Below are positions 37,906-47,413 of a DNA stretch of 64,000 bases, in pieces. Within the stretch, counting starts at the first letter, position 1. Each line of letters starts with the position of its first letter. The notes under the pieces were generated by a model. That model did no database searches. It worked only from the letters and a program-made list of their open reading frames with translations, and was not told the origin of the DNA. This DNA is from Salinarimonas rosea DSM 21201 (GTDB taxonomy: Bacteria; Pseudomonadota; Alphaproteobacteria; Rhizobiales; Beijerinckiaceae), in assembly GCF_000429045.1 (NCBI RefSeq), contig NZ_KE386842.1:1-64000 (forward strand), given 5' to 3'. A program made the translations under genes and the position numbers.

Positions 37906-39528
37906 TCACCCCTCCTCCGCCCGGGTCCAGAACGGCGTCGCCTTGCCGAGCTTGGCGAGCGCCTTCCGGGCGGACGCGAGATGCTCGGCGCCGGCCTCCG
38001 CGGCGTCGGGCCGCGCGAGCTTGGCGAAGCCGCGGGCGAGCGCCTCGTCGGCGGGATCGAACAGCGCCTCCATCCGCGCGCCGACGGCGAGGTCGTTCAG
38101 CGCGCCGAGGTCCTCCTGCAGGGTCTCGAGCCGGCCGAGCATCTCCGCGTGGCGGCGCCCGCGGACGCGGGCCGCCTTCTTCCCCTCCTTCGCGGCGAAG
38201 GCGGTCTCGAAGAACTCCACCGCGTAGCGCAGCTTCTTCACCTCGATGCGCAACTCGTGCCGGGTCTCGGGGTCGAGCGTGGACAGATCCGCGCCGTCGC
38301 GCGCGATGCGCTTGCGCCGCTTCTTCAGCAGACGCCGCGCGAAGTCCGACACGGACGCGTCGCGCACCGGGTTCTCGCCGGCGAGCCAGGCCCCGGCCTC
38401 GATCCAGGCGGCGGTGTCGATCAGCATCAGCCGATACCGCTCGCTCGTCGAGGCCTCCCGCGCCTGCGCGCTCGCCGCGTCGCGCCGCGCCGCGAAGACG
38501 GCGGCGAGATGCGCGAGGTCGGCGTCGTCGGGGTGCGCGGCGCGCATCGGCTCGACCACGGTCGCGATCTGCACGTCGAGATCGCGCGCGTCGCCGAGGG
38601 CGTTCGCCATCCACTTCAGCTCGGCGGAGACGGCGCGGCGGCGCTCGTCCTCGACGACCGACTTGAACAGCGAGATCGCCGCGCGCAGGCGCCGCAGCGC
38701 CACCCGCGACTGGTGGATCGCGCCGGGCGCACGGAGGTCGCGCAGCGCCTGCTCGTTGGCGACGAGCTGGGCGAGGCAGGCGCGGGCGATCGCCTGGAAG
38801 GCGGCCCCCGCCGTCATCGCGGGGTCGAGCGCGACCTCGATCTTCTTGACCACCCGCGGCCCCTCGCCGGCGGCGAGCGCGAAGCCGCGATCGGCCTTGG
38901 TGCGGAAGCCGAGCCGCGCAGGGACGATCTCGGCGATCCGGCGCGCGAAGGCGAACAGGTCGGCGGGGCCGCCGGCGCGCAGCTCGAGCTCGATCTCGCA
39001 GACCGGCTCGGTGCGCTCTCCCGCGCGCACCGTCCCCTCGTCCACCACCATCTCGGCGGCGAAGCCGCCGTCGGTGATCGCCAGCGTGCGCCGGCGCACC
39101 GACACGCCGAAGGCCGGCACGAGCCTCTCGCGGACCTTGCGCTTGGCGAAGAGCGGGGCGAGGGGCGTGCCCGCGAAGACGGCGAGGTCCGGCGCGTCGC
39201 CGACCGCCGGCGTCTCGATCTCGGCGCGGTCGAACAGCGCGGCGGCGAGCTTGCCGCCGGCCTTGGCGGTCTGGATCCGCGCGGACCCGGTGCGGCGGAT
39301 GCGCAGGCTCACCCCCTGCGCCCGCAGGCGGCCGTCGGGCGTGTCGAAATAGGTCGCCTCCGTCCGCTTCGCCTTCGGCGCGGCGGCGAGCGCCGCCTTC
39401 AGGAGGGGATGGCGGGCGAGCCGCTTCCAGTCCGCGGGCGCGAGCTCGAGCTTGAGCTCGACCTCTCGCGCCGGGGCGGAGGGGGGAGCGGCGGGAGGCT
39501 GGAGCGGGTCCGGGGCGGCGGCGTCCAT
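37906..39528 (-). CDS. CYTH-CHAD domain protein (triphosphatase-like)
   Basis: 540 residues. The N-terminal CYTH domain begins REVELKLELAP, whose ExExK motif binds triphosphate and metal. The His-rich CHAD domain follows (about 245-520, with IHQSRVALRRLRAAI and ETRHELRIEVKKLRYAVEFF). CYTH enzymes hydrolyse inorganic triphosphate, and CHAD domains bind polyphosphate. The start is uncertain: ATGs at 39528 and 39558 are candidates, and the frame stays open far upstream. Confidence 0.85.
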   Translation of the reverse strand: MDAAAPDPLQPPAAPPSAPAREVELKLELAPADWKRLARHPLLKAALAAAPKAKRTEATYFDTPDGRLRAQGVSLRIRRTGSARIQTAKAGGKLAAALFDRAEIETPAVGDAPDLAVFAGTPLAPLFAKRKVRERLVPAFGVSVRRRTLAITDGGFAAEMVVDEGTVRAGERTEPVCEIELELRAGGPADLFAFARRIAEIVPARLGFRTKADRGFALAAGEGPRVVKKIEVALDPAMTAGAAFQAIARACLAQLVANEQALRDLRAPGAIHQSRVALRRLRAAISLFKSVVEDERRRAVSAELKWMANALGDARDLDVQIATVVEPMRAAHPDDADLAHLAAVFAARRDAASAQAREASTSERYRLMLIDTAAWIEAGAWLAGENPVRDASVSDFARRLLKKRRKRIARDGADLSTLDPETRHELRIEVKKLRYAVEFFETAFAAKEGKKAARVRGRRHAEMLGRLETLQEDLGALNDLAVGARMEALFDPADEALARGFAKLARPDAAEAGAEHLASARKALAKLGKATPFWTRAEEG

Positions 39529-39558
39529 GGCTGTCTCTGAGGAACGATCGTCGTGCAT

Positions 39559-39932
39559 CCCGCTAGCAAGCGCAGGCCGACGGGCGATGCAAAGCTTTTT
39601 GCGAGAAAGCGATCGCGCGCCGCCTCCTCCGGGCCGAGATAGCCGGCTAACCCAGTCGTAGAGACGGTAGCAGAACTCGGGCGCCAGCGAGAGATCGACG
39701 GGTCCGCAGAGTCGCGCCGCCGCGAGACGGCGCATCTGCGATTCCGCCCCTGCGGAGACGGCGTCCGTGAAGATCCGGGTCGGCAGATCGCCCATGCTGG
39801 AACGATCCGCCATGCGCGCGCCGCCGAGCAGGCCGCCCAGCGCGGAGCCGAGCAGGCTCGTGGAGGTATTCCCCTCGGCGGACGCCGCGAGCTGGCCGCG
39901 CGCGTCGGGTCGATCGTCGCCGCGCCCCTTGC
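39559..39932. other. Region between CYTH-CHAD and recX, coding status open
   Basis: The minus-strand frame of the CYTH-CHAD gene remains open to 39975 and reads TRIFTDAVSAGAESQMRRLA and LAPEFCYRLYDWVSRLS, which look less random than most shadow frames. It could be an N-terminal extension or the relic of a separate small gene. No ribosome binding site supports either. Confidence 0.35.
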
Positions 39933-40553
39933 ATGCCGCCCGCCGCGGGTGGCACTCCTGGCGGCGTCCGATCACAGCCCGCGAGGAGGCCGAAGCTGCC
40001 CGACGACTCCCCCTCCCGCCGCCCTCCGCGCCCGGTCACGCCCGCCGTGCTCGACCGGATGGCGCTCGCCTATCTCGAGCGCTTCGCCTCGTCGTCGGAG
40101 AACTTGCGGCGCGTGCTCGCGCGCAAGGTGGAGCGGCGGTGCCGGCTGCGGGGGGAGGCGCCGGAGGCGGCGCTGGCGCTCGTGGAGGAGGCGGTGGCGC
40201 GGGCGGTGCGGGGCGGGCTCGTCGACGACGCGGCCTATGCGCAGGGGCGGGTGGCGAGCCTCAGGCGCCGCGGCGGGTCGCGCCGGGCGATCGCGGCGCG
40301 GCTCTCGGCCAAGGGCGTCGCGCCCGAGACGATCGACGCGGCGCTCGCCGGCGACGCCGAGGCGCGCGTCGCGGACGATCCCGACGCCGATCCGGAGATG
40401 GAGGCGGCGCTGGCGCTCGCGCGCCGGCGTAGGCTCGGGCCGTTCCGCACGGCGGCCCGGGCGGAGAACCGCGAGCGCGACCTCGCCCGGCTCGCGCGGG
40501 CGGGCTTCTCATACGGCGTCGCCAGGGCGGTGGTCGACGCACAGGACGGCTGA
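39933..40553 (+). CDS. recX: RecX-family regulator of RecA
   Basis: 206 residues. The helical repeat pattern of RecX is clear: MALAYLERFASSSENLRRVL, ARKVERRCRL, VARAVRGGLVDDAAYAQGRV, RRGGSRRAIAARLSAKGV. RecX binds RecA filaments and limits their growth. The first 30 residues are Pro/Arg-rich and weakly conserved, so the start may lie later. recA is not in the window. Confidence 0.82.
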   Translation: MPPAAGGTPGGVRSQPARRPKLPDDSPSRRPPRPVTPAVLDRMALAYLERFASSSENLRRVLARKVERRCRLRGEAPEAALALVEEAVARAVRGGLVDDAAYAQGRVASLRRRGGSRRAIAARLSAKGVAPETIDAALAGDAEARVADDPDADPEMEAALALARRRRLGPFRTAARAENRERDLARLARAGFSYGVARAVVDAQDG

Positions 40554-40638
40554 GACACCCGCCGTCGATCCGGGCAACGCAATCTTAGAGGCCGCCGTGC
40601 CAGGGTGCGGGACGTTGCCTCGCCCGGAAAGCCGGATC

Positions 40639-41922
40639 ATGTCCCGCCCGATCGTCGTCGTCGCCGACCATCTCGCCGTCAACGGCGGCTCCGCGCGCGT
40701 CGCGGTGGAGAGCGCGCTCGGCCTCGCGGCGGCAGGGCATCGCGTCCTGTGCGTCGGCGGGGCGGGCGCGCCCGATCCGCGGCTCGCCGCCGCCGGCATC
40801 CCGGTGCGGATCGTCGCGCCGCCGGAGCGCGCACGGGGCCGCGCGGCGTCGGCCGTGCGCGTGATCTGGAACGCCGATGCCGGCCGCGCCGTGGCCGAGA
40901 GCCTGGCGCAGGCGGGGCCCGAGGCGATCGCCCACGTCCATTCCTGGGGCCAGGAGATGTCCGGCGCCACCTTCGCCGCCGTGCGCGGGGCCGGGGCGGT
41001 GGGGGTCGTGACGCTGCACGATTTCCTGTCCGTGTGCCCGAACGGCACGTTCTTCGATTTCGGCGAGGCGGCGATCTGCACCCGCGCGCCGCTGTCCGGG
41101 GCCTGCATCGCCCGGGCCTGCGACGCCAAGCCGTATCCCTTCAAGCTGATGCGCCTCGCCCGCCACGCGGCCACCGCGCGCCTCGGCCGGCTGTTCGAGG
41201 CCTGCCCGGACGCGATCGTGCTCAGCGCGCTGCATCGCGAGGTGATCGCCCCCCACCTGCCGCCCGGCATGCGCCTGCACCGGGTGGCGAACCCCGTCGA
41301 GATCGACGCGCCCGACGGCCCGCCCGCCCCGCGCGCGCCGGACGCGCCGTTCCTCTTCGTCGGCCGGCTCACGCCGGAGAAGGGCGCCGCGCTCTTCGCC
41401 CGCGCCGCCGCGACGGCGGGCGTTCCCGCGGTCTTCGTCGGCGACGGTCCCGAGGCGGACGCGATCCGTGCGGAGAACCCGCGGGCGCGGCTGCTCGGCT
41501 GGCAGGCGCCGGAGCGCGTCGCGGCGCTGATGCGCACGGCGCGCGCGCTCGTCTTCCCTTCGCTCTGGTACGAGACGCAGGGGCTCGTCGCGCTCGAGGC
41601 GCAGGCCGCGGGCACGCCCGTCGTCGTCTCCGACGGCTGCGCCGCGCGCGAGTTCGTGCGCGACGGCGAGACGGGCCTGCACGTGCCGTCGGGCGACGTG
41701 CAGGCGCTCGCCGCGCGCCTCGTGCGTCTCGCCAGCGACCCGGACCTCGCCGAGCGCCTCGGGCGGGCGGCGCAGGCGGCGTTCCTGGCCGATCCGCCGA
41801 GCCGCGCCGCGCACGTCGCCGCGCTCGAGACGGTCTACGAGCGCGCGGCCGCCGCGCAGGCCGGCGCGCGCCCGCGCAGGCCGGGCGCGCGCGAAAGGGC
41901 GGTTGCGGCGAAGGCCGGTTGA
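40639..41922 (+). CDS. Glycosyltransferase family 4
   Basis: 427 residues with a GT-B fold. The N-terminal glycine loop VVVADHLAVNGGSARVAVES binds the acceptor side. The C-terminal donor site has FLFVGRLTPEKGAALFARAA and the EX7E motif in WYETQGLVALEAQAAGTPVV. Residues about 130-170 include Cys-rich SVCPNGTFFDF and CTRAPLSGACIARAC, as in some cell-surface glycan enzymes. Sugar and acceptor unknown. It probably acts in exopolysaccharide or lipopolysaccharide synthesis. Confidence 0.88.
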   Translation: MSRPIVVVADHLAVNGGSARVAVESALGLAAAGHRVLCVGGAGAPDPRLAAAGIPVRIVAPPERARGRAASAVRVIWNADAGRAVAESLAQAGPEAIAHVHSWGQEMSGATFAAVRGAGAVGVVTLHDFLSVCPNGTFFDFGEAAICTRAPLSGACIARACDAKPYPFKLMRLARHAATARLGRLFEACPDAIVLSALHREVIAPHLPPGMRLHRVANPVEIDAPDGPPAPRAPDAPFLFVGRLTPEKGAALFARAAATAGVPAVFVGDGPEADAIRAENPRARLLGWQAPERVAALMRTARALVFPSLWYETQGLVALEAQAAGTPVVVSDGCAAREFVRDGETGLHVPSGDVQALAARLVRLASDPDLAERLGRAAQAAFLADPPSRAAHVAALETVYERAAAAQAGARPRRPGARERAVAAKAG

Positions 41923-41977
41923 GGCGAAGAATGCCCCCGAAGCGGGCCGCTGCGGCTCGCGAGAGGGGGCCCTCGCG

Positions 41978-42814
41978 ATGAAGACCGTGCTCGTACCCAC
42001 CGCACCGCACGAGCTGATGGACGCGACGCTGCAGACCGCGATCGCGCTGGCGCGGCGATTCGGCAGCTACGTCGAGGGCTTCTCGCTGCGTCCGCCGCTC
42101 GCCGAGATCGTCTCGGTCGACATGGTCATGGGCCTCACCTGGGCCGCCGACGAGCGGGCGGACGAGGAGGCCGAGGTCCAGGCACGCGACACGTTCCAGC
42201 GCTTCATGGACACCGCCGGCATGGCGCGCGACGCCGGGCCGGGGGAGGGCCCGCGCTGGCGCTGGCACGCGGACGCGCCGGCGGGCGACGAGTTCGTCGG
42301 CGCCTATTCGCGCATCTTCGACGTCACCGTCGTCGGCCGCCCGACCCAGACGGCGACCGGCCCGCGGATGGCGACGCTCGAGGCCGTGCTGTTCGAGGGC
42401 GGCCGGCCCGCGCTGATCGCCCCGCCGCGGGCGCGCGACACGATCGGTGAGACCATCGTCGTCGCCTGGAACGGCTCGACCGAGACCGCCCACGTCATCG
42501 GCATGGGCATGGAGCTGCTCGCCCGCGCCAAGCGCGTCCACGTCCTCACCGTGGAGAGCGGCATGGTGCCGGGCCCGAGCGGCGAGGCGCTCGCCCGCGC
42601 GCTCCAGCGCCACGGCCTGCCCGTCGAGCAGGTGCATCTCGGCCCCGAGAAGCGCAATGCCGGCGAGGCGATCCTCGACTACGCCGAGGGCGTGGGCTGC
42701 GACCTGCTGTTCAAGGGTGCCTACACGCAGAGCCGCATCCGGCAGATGATCTTCGGCGGCGCCACCAGCCATATCCTGGCGAACGCCACCATCCCCGTCT
42801 TCATGGCGCACTGA
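41978..42814 (+). CDS. Universal stress protein, tandem-domain type
   Basis: 278 residues, twice the length of a single UspA. The first half starts MKTVLVPTAPHELMDATLQT. The second half has the classic ETIVVAWNGSTETAHVI start and ends TSHILANATIPVFM, a variant of the ATP-binding GxGxS region. The ATG at 41978 has GAGAGGGG upstream. It follows the glycosyltransferase by 55 bases. Another Usp gene lies at 50031. Confidence 0.88.
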   Translation: MKTVLVPTAPHELMDATLQTAIALARRFGSYVEGFSLRPPLAEIVSVDMVMGLTWAADERADEEAEVQARDTFQRFMDTAGMARDAGPGEGPRWRWHADAPAGDEFVGAYSRIFDVTVVGRPTQTATGPRMATLEAVLFEGGRPALIAPPRARDTIGETIVVAWNGSTETAHVIGMGMELLARAKRVHVLTVESGMVPGPSGEALARALQRHGLPVEQVHLGPEKRNAGEAILDYAEGVGCDLLFKGAYTQSRIRQMIFGGATSHILANATIPVFMAH

Positions 42815-42875
42815 TCCCGCGCCCGTTTCCGCCTCGACACAGAGCTCACGAGACCACCCGCGAGAAGGACCCCCG

Positions 42876-43883
42876 ATGGAAATCGCCCGCCCCTACCTGC
42901 TCTTCCTGGGCGACGCGCGCGACGCGCTCGCGGCCAAGACCGGCCTCGGCATCGTCGACTGGCGTCGCGACTGGGTCGTGGGCCAGCTGCGGCTTCCCGG
43001 CTGCAACGCCGATGCGAAGCTCCCCGACATGACCATCGCCGAGGGCGCGGCGGCGGGCGCGCGGACGCTCGTGATCGGCGTCGTCAACGCCGGCGGCGTG
43101 CTCCCCGACCATTGGGTCGACGAGGTCGTCGCGGCGCTCGACGCCGGCATGGACGTGGCGGCGGGCCTGCACACCCGCCTCGGCTCGGTGCCCGCCATCG
43201 CCGAGGCGGCGGCCCGCAACGGCCGGCAGCTCTTCGACGTGCGCCATTCCAGCGAGCGCTTCGCCACCGGCAAGGGAAACAAGCGCCCGGGCATGCGCCT
43301 CCTCACCGTGGGCACCGATTGCTCGGTCGGCAAGAAGTACACCGCGCTCGCGCTCGAGAGCGGCATGCGCGCGGCGGGCTTCGACGCGGACTTCAAGGCC
43401 ACCGGCCAGACCGGCGTGTTCATCTCCGGGCGCGGCGTCGCCATCGACGCGGTGGTGGCGGACTTCATCTCCGGCGCGGTGGAGTGGATCTCGCCGGCGT
43501 CCGCCCCCGACCACTGGGACCTGATCGAGGGCCAGGGCTCGCTCTTCCATCCGTCCTTCGCGGGCGTCTCGCTCGGCCTCCTGCACGGCGCCCAGCCGGA
43601 CGCGTTCGTCGTCTGCCACGAGCCGACGCGCACCACGATGCGCGGCGTCGACACGCCGCTGCCGACGATCGGCGACGTGATCCACATGACGCTCTCGCTG
43701 GGGCGGCTGACCAACCCGGCGATCCGCTGCGTCGGCATCGCGGTCAACACCGAGAAGCTCGCCGAGGACGCGGCGCGCGCGGAGCTCGATCGCCTGGCGC
43801 GGACCTACGCCCTGCCCGCCAGCGACCCGGTGCGCTTCGGCGTCGAGCCGATCGTGGCGGAAGTGGCCGAGCGCTTCCGCTGA
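42876..43883 (+). CDS. DUF1611/DgcN-like protein (D-glutamate cyclisation type)
   Basis: 335 residues. It starts EIARPYLLFLGDARDALAAK and contains the P-loop-like LLTVGTDCSVGKKYTAL (about 143-159). VVADFISGAVEW, HWDLIEGQGSLFHPSFAG and VVCHEPTRTTMRG are family blocks. DgcN works with DgcA to turn D-glutamate into L-glutamate through an acylated intermediate. The usual dgcA partner is not beside it. GAGAAGGA precedes the ATG. Confidence 0.85.
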   Translation: MEIARPYLLFLGDARDALAAKTGLGIVDWRRDWVVGQLRLPGCNADAKLPDMTIAEGAAAGARTLVIGVVNAGGVLPDHWVDEVVAALDAGMDVAAGLHTRLGSVPAIAEAAARNGRQLFDVRHSSERFATGKGNKRPGMRLLTVGTDCSVGKKYTALALESGMRAAGFDADFKATGQTGVFISGRGVAIDAVVADFISGAVEWISPASAPDHWDLIEGQGSLFHPSFAGVSLGLLHGAQPDAFVVCHEPTRTTMRGVDTPLPTIGDVIHMTLSLGRLTNPAIRCVGIAVNTEKLAEDAARAELDRLARTYALPASDPVRFGVEPIVAEVAERFR

Positions 43884-44081
43884 GGCGGGGGCGTCGCGCG
43901 CCCTCGCGGTGCGCGTCGCCGCCTCGGGTTCCCGGCGCGGGTTCCTGGCGCGGGAACGAAGGCGCGCTTGCACACGTGCGGGCGCGCGAGGAGAGCGCCT
44001 TAAGGCTGCTGCAACCTTCTCGCTCGACGATTGGGGACAATGCCCGCAAGAGCCGATGTCGGATCGGCCGAGGAGTCCTCC

Positions 44082-44861
44082 ATGTCCCGCATGCCGCTGA
44101 TCGAGCCGCAGGAACTCGTCCGGGACGGCTGCGCCGCCTGTGCGGCGTCGCCCGCCCGCGACTTCGCCATCACGATGGCCTTCCAGCCCATCGTCGACGT
44201 CGCCACGGGCCGGCCCTTCGCCTACGAGGCGCTCGTGCGCGGCCTCGACGGCGCCGGTGCCGGCGCGGTGATCGCCGGTGTCGGGCCCGACGCGATCTAC
44301 GCCTTCGACCAGGCCTGCCGGGTGAAGGCGATCACGCTCGCGGCGGAGCTGGGCCTGGCCGACACCGGCGCGCTCCTCTCGATCAACTTCCTGCCGAACG
44401 CCGTGTACGAGCCGCGCGCCTGCATCCGGCGCACGCTCGTCGCGGCGAGACGCCACGACTTCCCGCTCGACCGGCTGATGTTCGAGCTCAGCGAGACGGA
44501 GCGGCTCGCCGACGACGACCATCTCGCCCGGATCGTGCGCGAGTACCGTTCGATGGGCTTCACCACGGCGATCGACGATTTCGGCGCCGGGCATTCCGGC
44601 CTTGCCCTCCTGGCCCGTTTTCGCCCCGACGTGGTGAAGCTCGACATGCAGCTCGTGCGCGACATCGACGGCGACCCGGCCCGGCGGGTGATCGTGCGCG
44701 GCGTCGTCGCGATGATGCGCGAGCTCGGCGTGCGCGTCGTCGCCGAGGGCATCGAGACCCGCGCCGAGAGCGAGGCGCTCGCCACGCTCGGCGTCACGCT
44801 GCAGCAGGGCTACTGCTTCGCACGGCCGGCGGTGGCGGCGCTCCCCGCGATCGCCGCCTGA
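44082..44861 (+). CDS. Stand-alone EAL-domain c-di-GMP phosphodiesterase
   Basis: 259 residues, almost entirely the EAL domain. Key residues are present: Glu in YEALVRG, Asn in LSINFLPNA, Glu in FELSETE, AIDDFGAGHSG (both metal-binding Asp), Lys in VVKLDMQL, Glu in VVAEGIETR, and the QGYCFARP end. It should hydrolyse cyclic di-GMP. There is no GGDEF or membrane sensor part. GAGGAG six bases upstream fixes the ATG at 44082. It borders the AT-rich island. Confidence 0.92.
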   Translation: MSRMPLIEPQELVRDGCAACAASPARDFAITMAFQPIVDVATGRPFAYEALVRGLDGAGAGAVIAGVGPDAIYAFDQACRVKAITLAAELGLADTGALLSINFLPNAVYEPRACIRRTLVAARRHDFPLDRLMFELSETERLADDDHLARIVREYRSMGFTTAIDDFGAGHSGLALLARFRPDVVKLDMQLVRDIDGDPARRVIVRGVVAMMRELGVRVVAEGIETRAESEALATLGVTLQQGYCFARPAVAALPAIAA

Positions 44862-44900
44862 GCGCCTCGCATTGTACCTGCGAAGAGAATTTCAGCGTTC

Positions 44901-45407
44901 TTATTGAGTGATGCCGTCATCCGAAAGATAGAGTTTCAGAGGCCGGATTGGTACGTGCATTTTCTTCCCATCAGCAAATATCACCTCCAAGTATTTATCT
45001 CTCTCTAGGTTCAATTCTCTAGTATTGAACGTAAACAAGCAAACTTCTCCTGGCTTGATCGCTTGAAGTTTTTCGTCAGGATGAAACTGGCCCGAAATTG
45101 TCCTCTGAATATTATCTCTGAGAATGGCGAACAGTGCTCCGCGTGCCCGTACAGCGACAACAGTCTGCGTCACGGAGCAGCGATTTGTTATAAGCAAGGC
45201 GGGCCTGAAGTAGGATTTTTTATCTCTCCCAATATTTTCATCTAACAACAAAACACGATTAACCTTAGCCTGCGCTTCGGCGAATACGAGTTGCAGTATA
45301 GGCCTCCTCCTTCTGTCGCGCAAAATTACACTCATGTTCACCGCAGAAATAAGCAAGCTTACCGACGCGATGAAAGCTGCAGCTATATAGTACACCTCCT
45401 GGGTCAC
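44901..45407 (-). CDS. Small membrane-anchored protein of the AT-rich island
   Basis: 168 residues from the GTG at 45405-45407, chosen because GGAG lies 7 bases upstream, spanning the end of the ATPase gene. An ATG at 45434 is an alternative and overlaps that gene. One membrane helix (about 5-26, YYIAAAFIASVSLLISAVNM) is followed by a basic DRRRR patch. The cytoplasmic or external part looks beta-rich (FRPALLITNRCSVTQTVVAV, KPGEVCLFTFNTREL, YLEVIFADGKKMHVPI), suggesting an Ig-like sandwich. No family recognised. Its coupling to the ATPase implies joint function. Confidence 0.75.
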   Translation of the reverse strand: MTQEVYYIAAAFIASVSLLISAVNMSVILRDRRRRPILQLVFAEAQAKVNRVLLLDENIGRDKKSYFRPALLITNRCSVTQTVVAVRARGALFAILRDNIQRTISGQFHPDEKLQAIKPGEVCLFTFNTRELNLERDKYLEVIFADGKKMHVPIRPLKLYLSDDGITQ

Positions 45408-45409
45408 AG

Positions 45410-47413
45410 CTATTCTCCGAAATGCTGGGCACATGTTTTACAATCAAGCATATAATCAGTCAACGCTACTTTGTCCGTTTTTGTGCATACCGGCTTATAG
45501 AGCATTTCAAAGCTTCTACAGAGGGAATGACCCAGTTGACCGGATATTAGGTTTCCTTTGAACAGCCTGACATGTCTGGATGCACAGCGCGGATCTGTCG
45601 AAGACAATCTTGAAAGTAAATGATACTCCGACTCGCGAAACGCGGTAAGCCAATTCAATGTATCGCGAAAATGATCTCGTGTTGGATACCGCCCAAAGCG
45701 GATCACGTCTCGTCGGCCGCCGAGCAGGTTCTCGTACCCTTCCGGCGGGCAGGTGTCGTCTATAAACGCCTCAAGTAGCACAGCATCCCTAAACAACTGA
45801 TCTAACAACATTCCGCCTTTCGGCGATATACATATACTTTCTGTATCAGCAAGCGATGCCCCTGGGCCGCTCTCGGAGAAAACAAGACCCTGCAAGTGGC
45901 AGAACTGGAGGGACAATCTAGCGCAATCTGGTTCAAAAGCAAAATCTCTCTCAAGTGAGTCAAGCATTTGTTTTATTTGGCTACCGCCCGAGGAGACATG
46001 TCCGTACTTTCCTCCCGAAGCACCACTATGTAGCCATTGAAGCAAACGGACCACGCCAAGGAATGTTCCCGGTGCACCTGGATCCCACCATAAAAGGTTA
46101 GATACCACCGAACTCTGTGCGGGATAAAAAAGCTCAGAATCTGATTTCGGATTCCCATAGCAGAGTATTTTCAGTATCCGCGTAAACTCGAATTCCGACT
46201 CAAATTGAGCCTTGGATAGCACCTCTGCATCGAAGGAGAGGAAGTATCTGTTTTGTAGGATATATTTCATGTTACGTAGTGCCCTAGCGTGGCTCCGATT
46301 GAATAGATCAAATAATCTGGTTTCAACTGATGAATTAGACAATTTCCTTATGAAACTCCAGATAAAATCGTCACGATCTGCCATCTGAACAGGAATTCCT
46401 GACATTAGCTCATATACTGTACCTCGCCTCGTACCAGAACTTGATCTTCCGTTTTCATCTTCAATCGCACACAGAACCCTTTTTTCCAGTATTTTTGTGA
46501 GCAACGCTTGGCTGTCAAGTTCGATCTCAAAGTACCCCCGAGTACCAAGTATGCCGTCCAGATCGCGTGTAAGCGCCTCGAAGGTATAACTCCGGCACGC
46601 CATGACCGCTCGAAAGCGGGTCGGGTTCGATCCCTTGGGGTGCTGAGGAGTAGCTGACGCGTCGTTTGATCTTGAGAGGCAAACAAGCAGATCCGACAAC
46701 GCAAAAAAGACACCCTCTACCATATCGAATGACTGCTCATCAATGTTGTCGATGTATACCACAAATTCTTCAATCCCACGCTCCATGGTGACATAGGAAA
46801 TGAAACACTGGATTGGAGCCGTTCCGTCGTCATCGGACATGAATTCCTTCAAGGCACGCATTTTTTCGTCGTCAGTATCCGCAAGAATGGCCTTGCGCTT
46901 CAATTCTGATGGATAGTTCTCCACCAGAAAATCAAAGAAGTTGAGGTTAATTAATTCGCGATGCTCCTTGAGGAACCTGTTCAGGAACTCATTTAGTCTC
47001 TTACTTACAATCGTCTTTGATACAAGTTTCCTTTCATCCTTCTTGAGAGTCGCAAAATCTTCGCCGGGCATTAGATGGTAGCGCTTTCCTTGGAAATCAA
47101 TCGGAAAGACATATCGCTTTGGATCATTAGCCGCGTGCTGATAGACGTGCTCAAGCACCGTAGACTTTCCAGATCCCATCAACCCGTGCAAAATCGCGAC
47201 CTGATTAGTACTCGCTCTAAGGTACTCATCGATTGCGGCTTCAGTTTCAGGCACCGCCACGTAAACCTTCGAGCGCCGGCCCTGTGGTAGCCGATCCGCG
47301 AAAATTGGTGCCAAAACGCTCTTGAAAGCTGTATAAATTTCGTTGTAGGGAGCTGTAGACTTGACAGGTAGATGACCTGTATTTCGCCGTGAGCCAGGTA
47401 CATAGGACATCAT
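45410..47413 (-). CDS. Large P-loop ATPase of unknown family (STAND/AAA-like)
   Basis: 667 residues from the ATG at 47411-47413; a GTG at 47422 would add three. Walker A ILHGLMGSGKSTVLEHVY lies near residues 74-91 and Walker B EEFVVYIDNIDEQS near 215-228. RFRAVMACRSYTFEAL follows (about 267-282), like the sensor/arginine strand of STAND or KAP-type ATPases. The C-terminal half is helical with no named domain; it ends with clustered Cys (KPVCTK and DCKTCAQHF). Such ATPases often act in phage defence or signalling, but that is inference here. Composition is far more AT-rich than flanking genes. Confidence 0.8.
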   Translation of the reverse strand: MMSYVPGSRRNTGHLPVKSTAPYNEIYTAFKSVLAPIFADRLPQGRRSKVYVAVPETEAAIDEYLRASTNQVAILHGLMGSGKSTVLEHVYQHAANDPKRYVFPIDFQGKRYHLMPGEDFATLKKDERKLVSKTIVSKRLNEFLNRFLKEHRELINLNFFDFLVENYPSELKRKAILADTDDEKMRALKEFMSDDDGTAPIQCFISYVTMERGIEEFVVYIDNIDEQSFDMVEGVFFALSDLLVCLSRSNDASATPQHPKGSNPTRFRAVMACRSYTFEALTRDLDGILGTRGYFEIELDSQALLTKILEKRVLCAIEDENGRSSSGTRRGTVYELMSGIPVQMADRDDFIWSFIRKLSNSSVETRLFDLFNRSHARALRNMKYILQNRYFLSFDAEVLSKAQFESEFEFTRILKILCYGNPKSDSELFYPAQSSVVSNLLWWDPGAPGTFLGVVRLLQWLHSGASGGKYGHVSSGGSQIKQMLDSLERDFAFEPDCARLSLQFCHLQGLVFSESGPGASLADTESICISPKGGMLLDQLFRDAVLLEAFIDDTCPPEGYENLLGGRRDVIRFGRYPTRDHFRDTLNWLTAFRESEYHLLSRLSSTDPRCASRHVRLFKGNLISGQLGHSLCRSFEMLYKPVCTKTDKVALTDYMLDCKTCAQHFGE

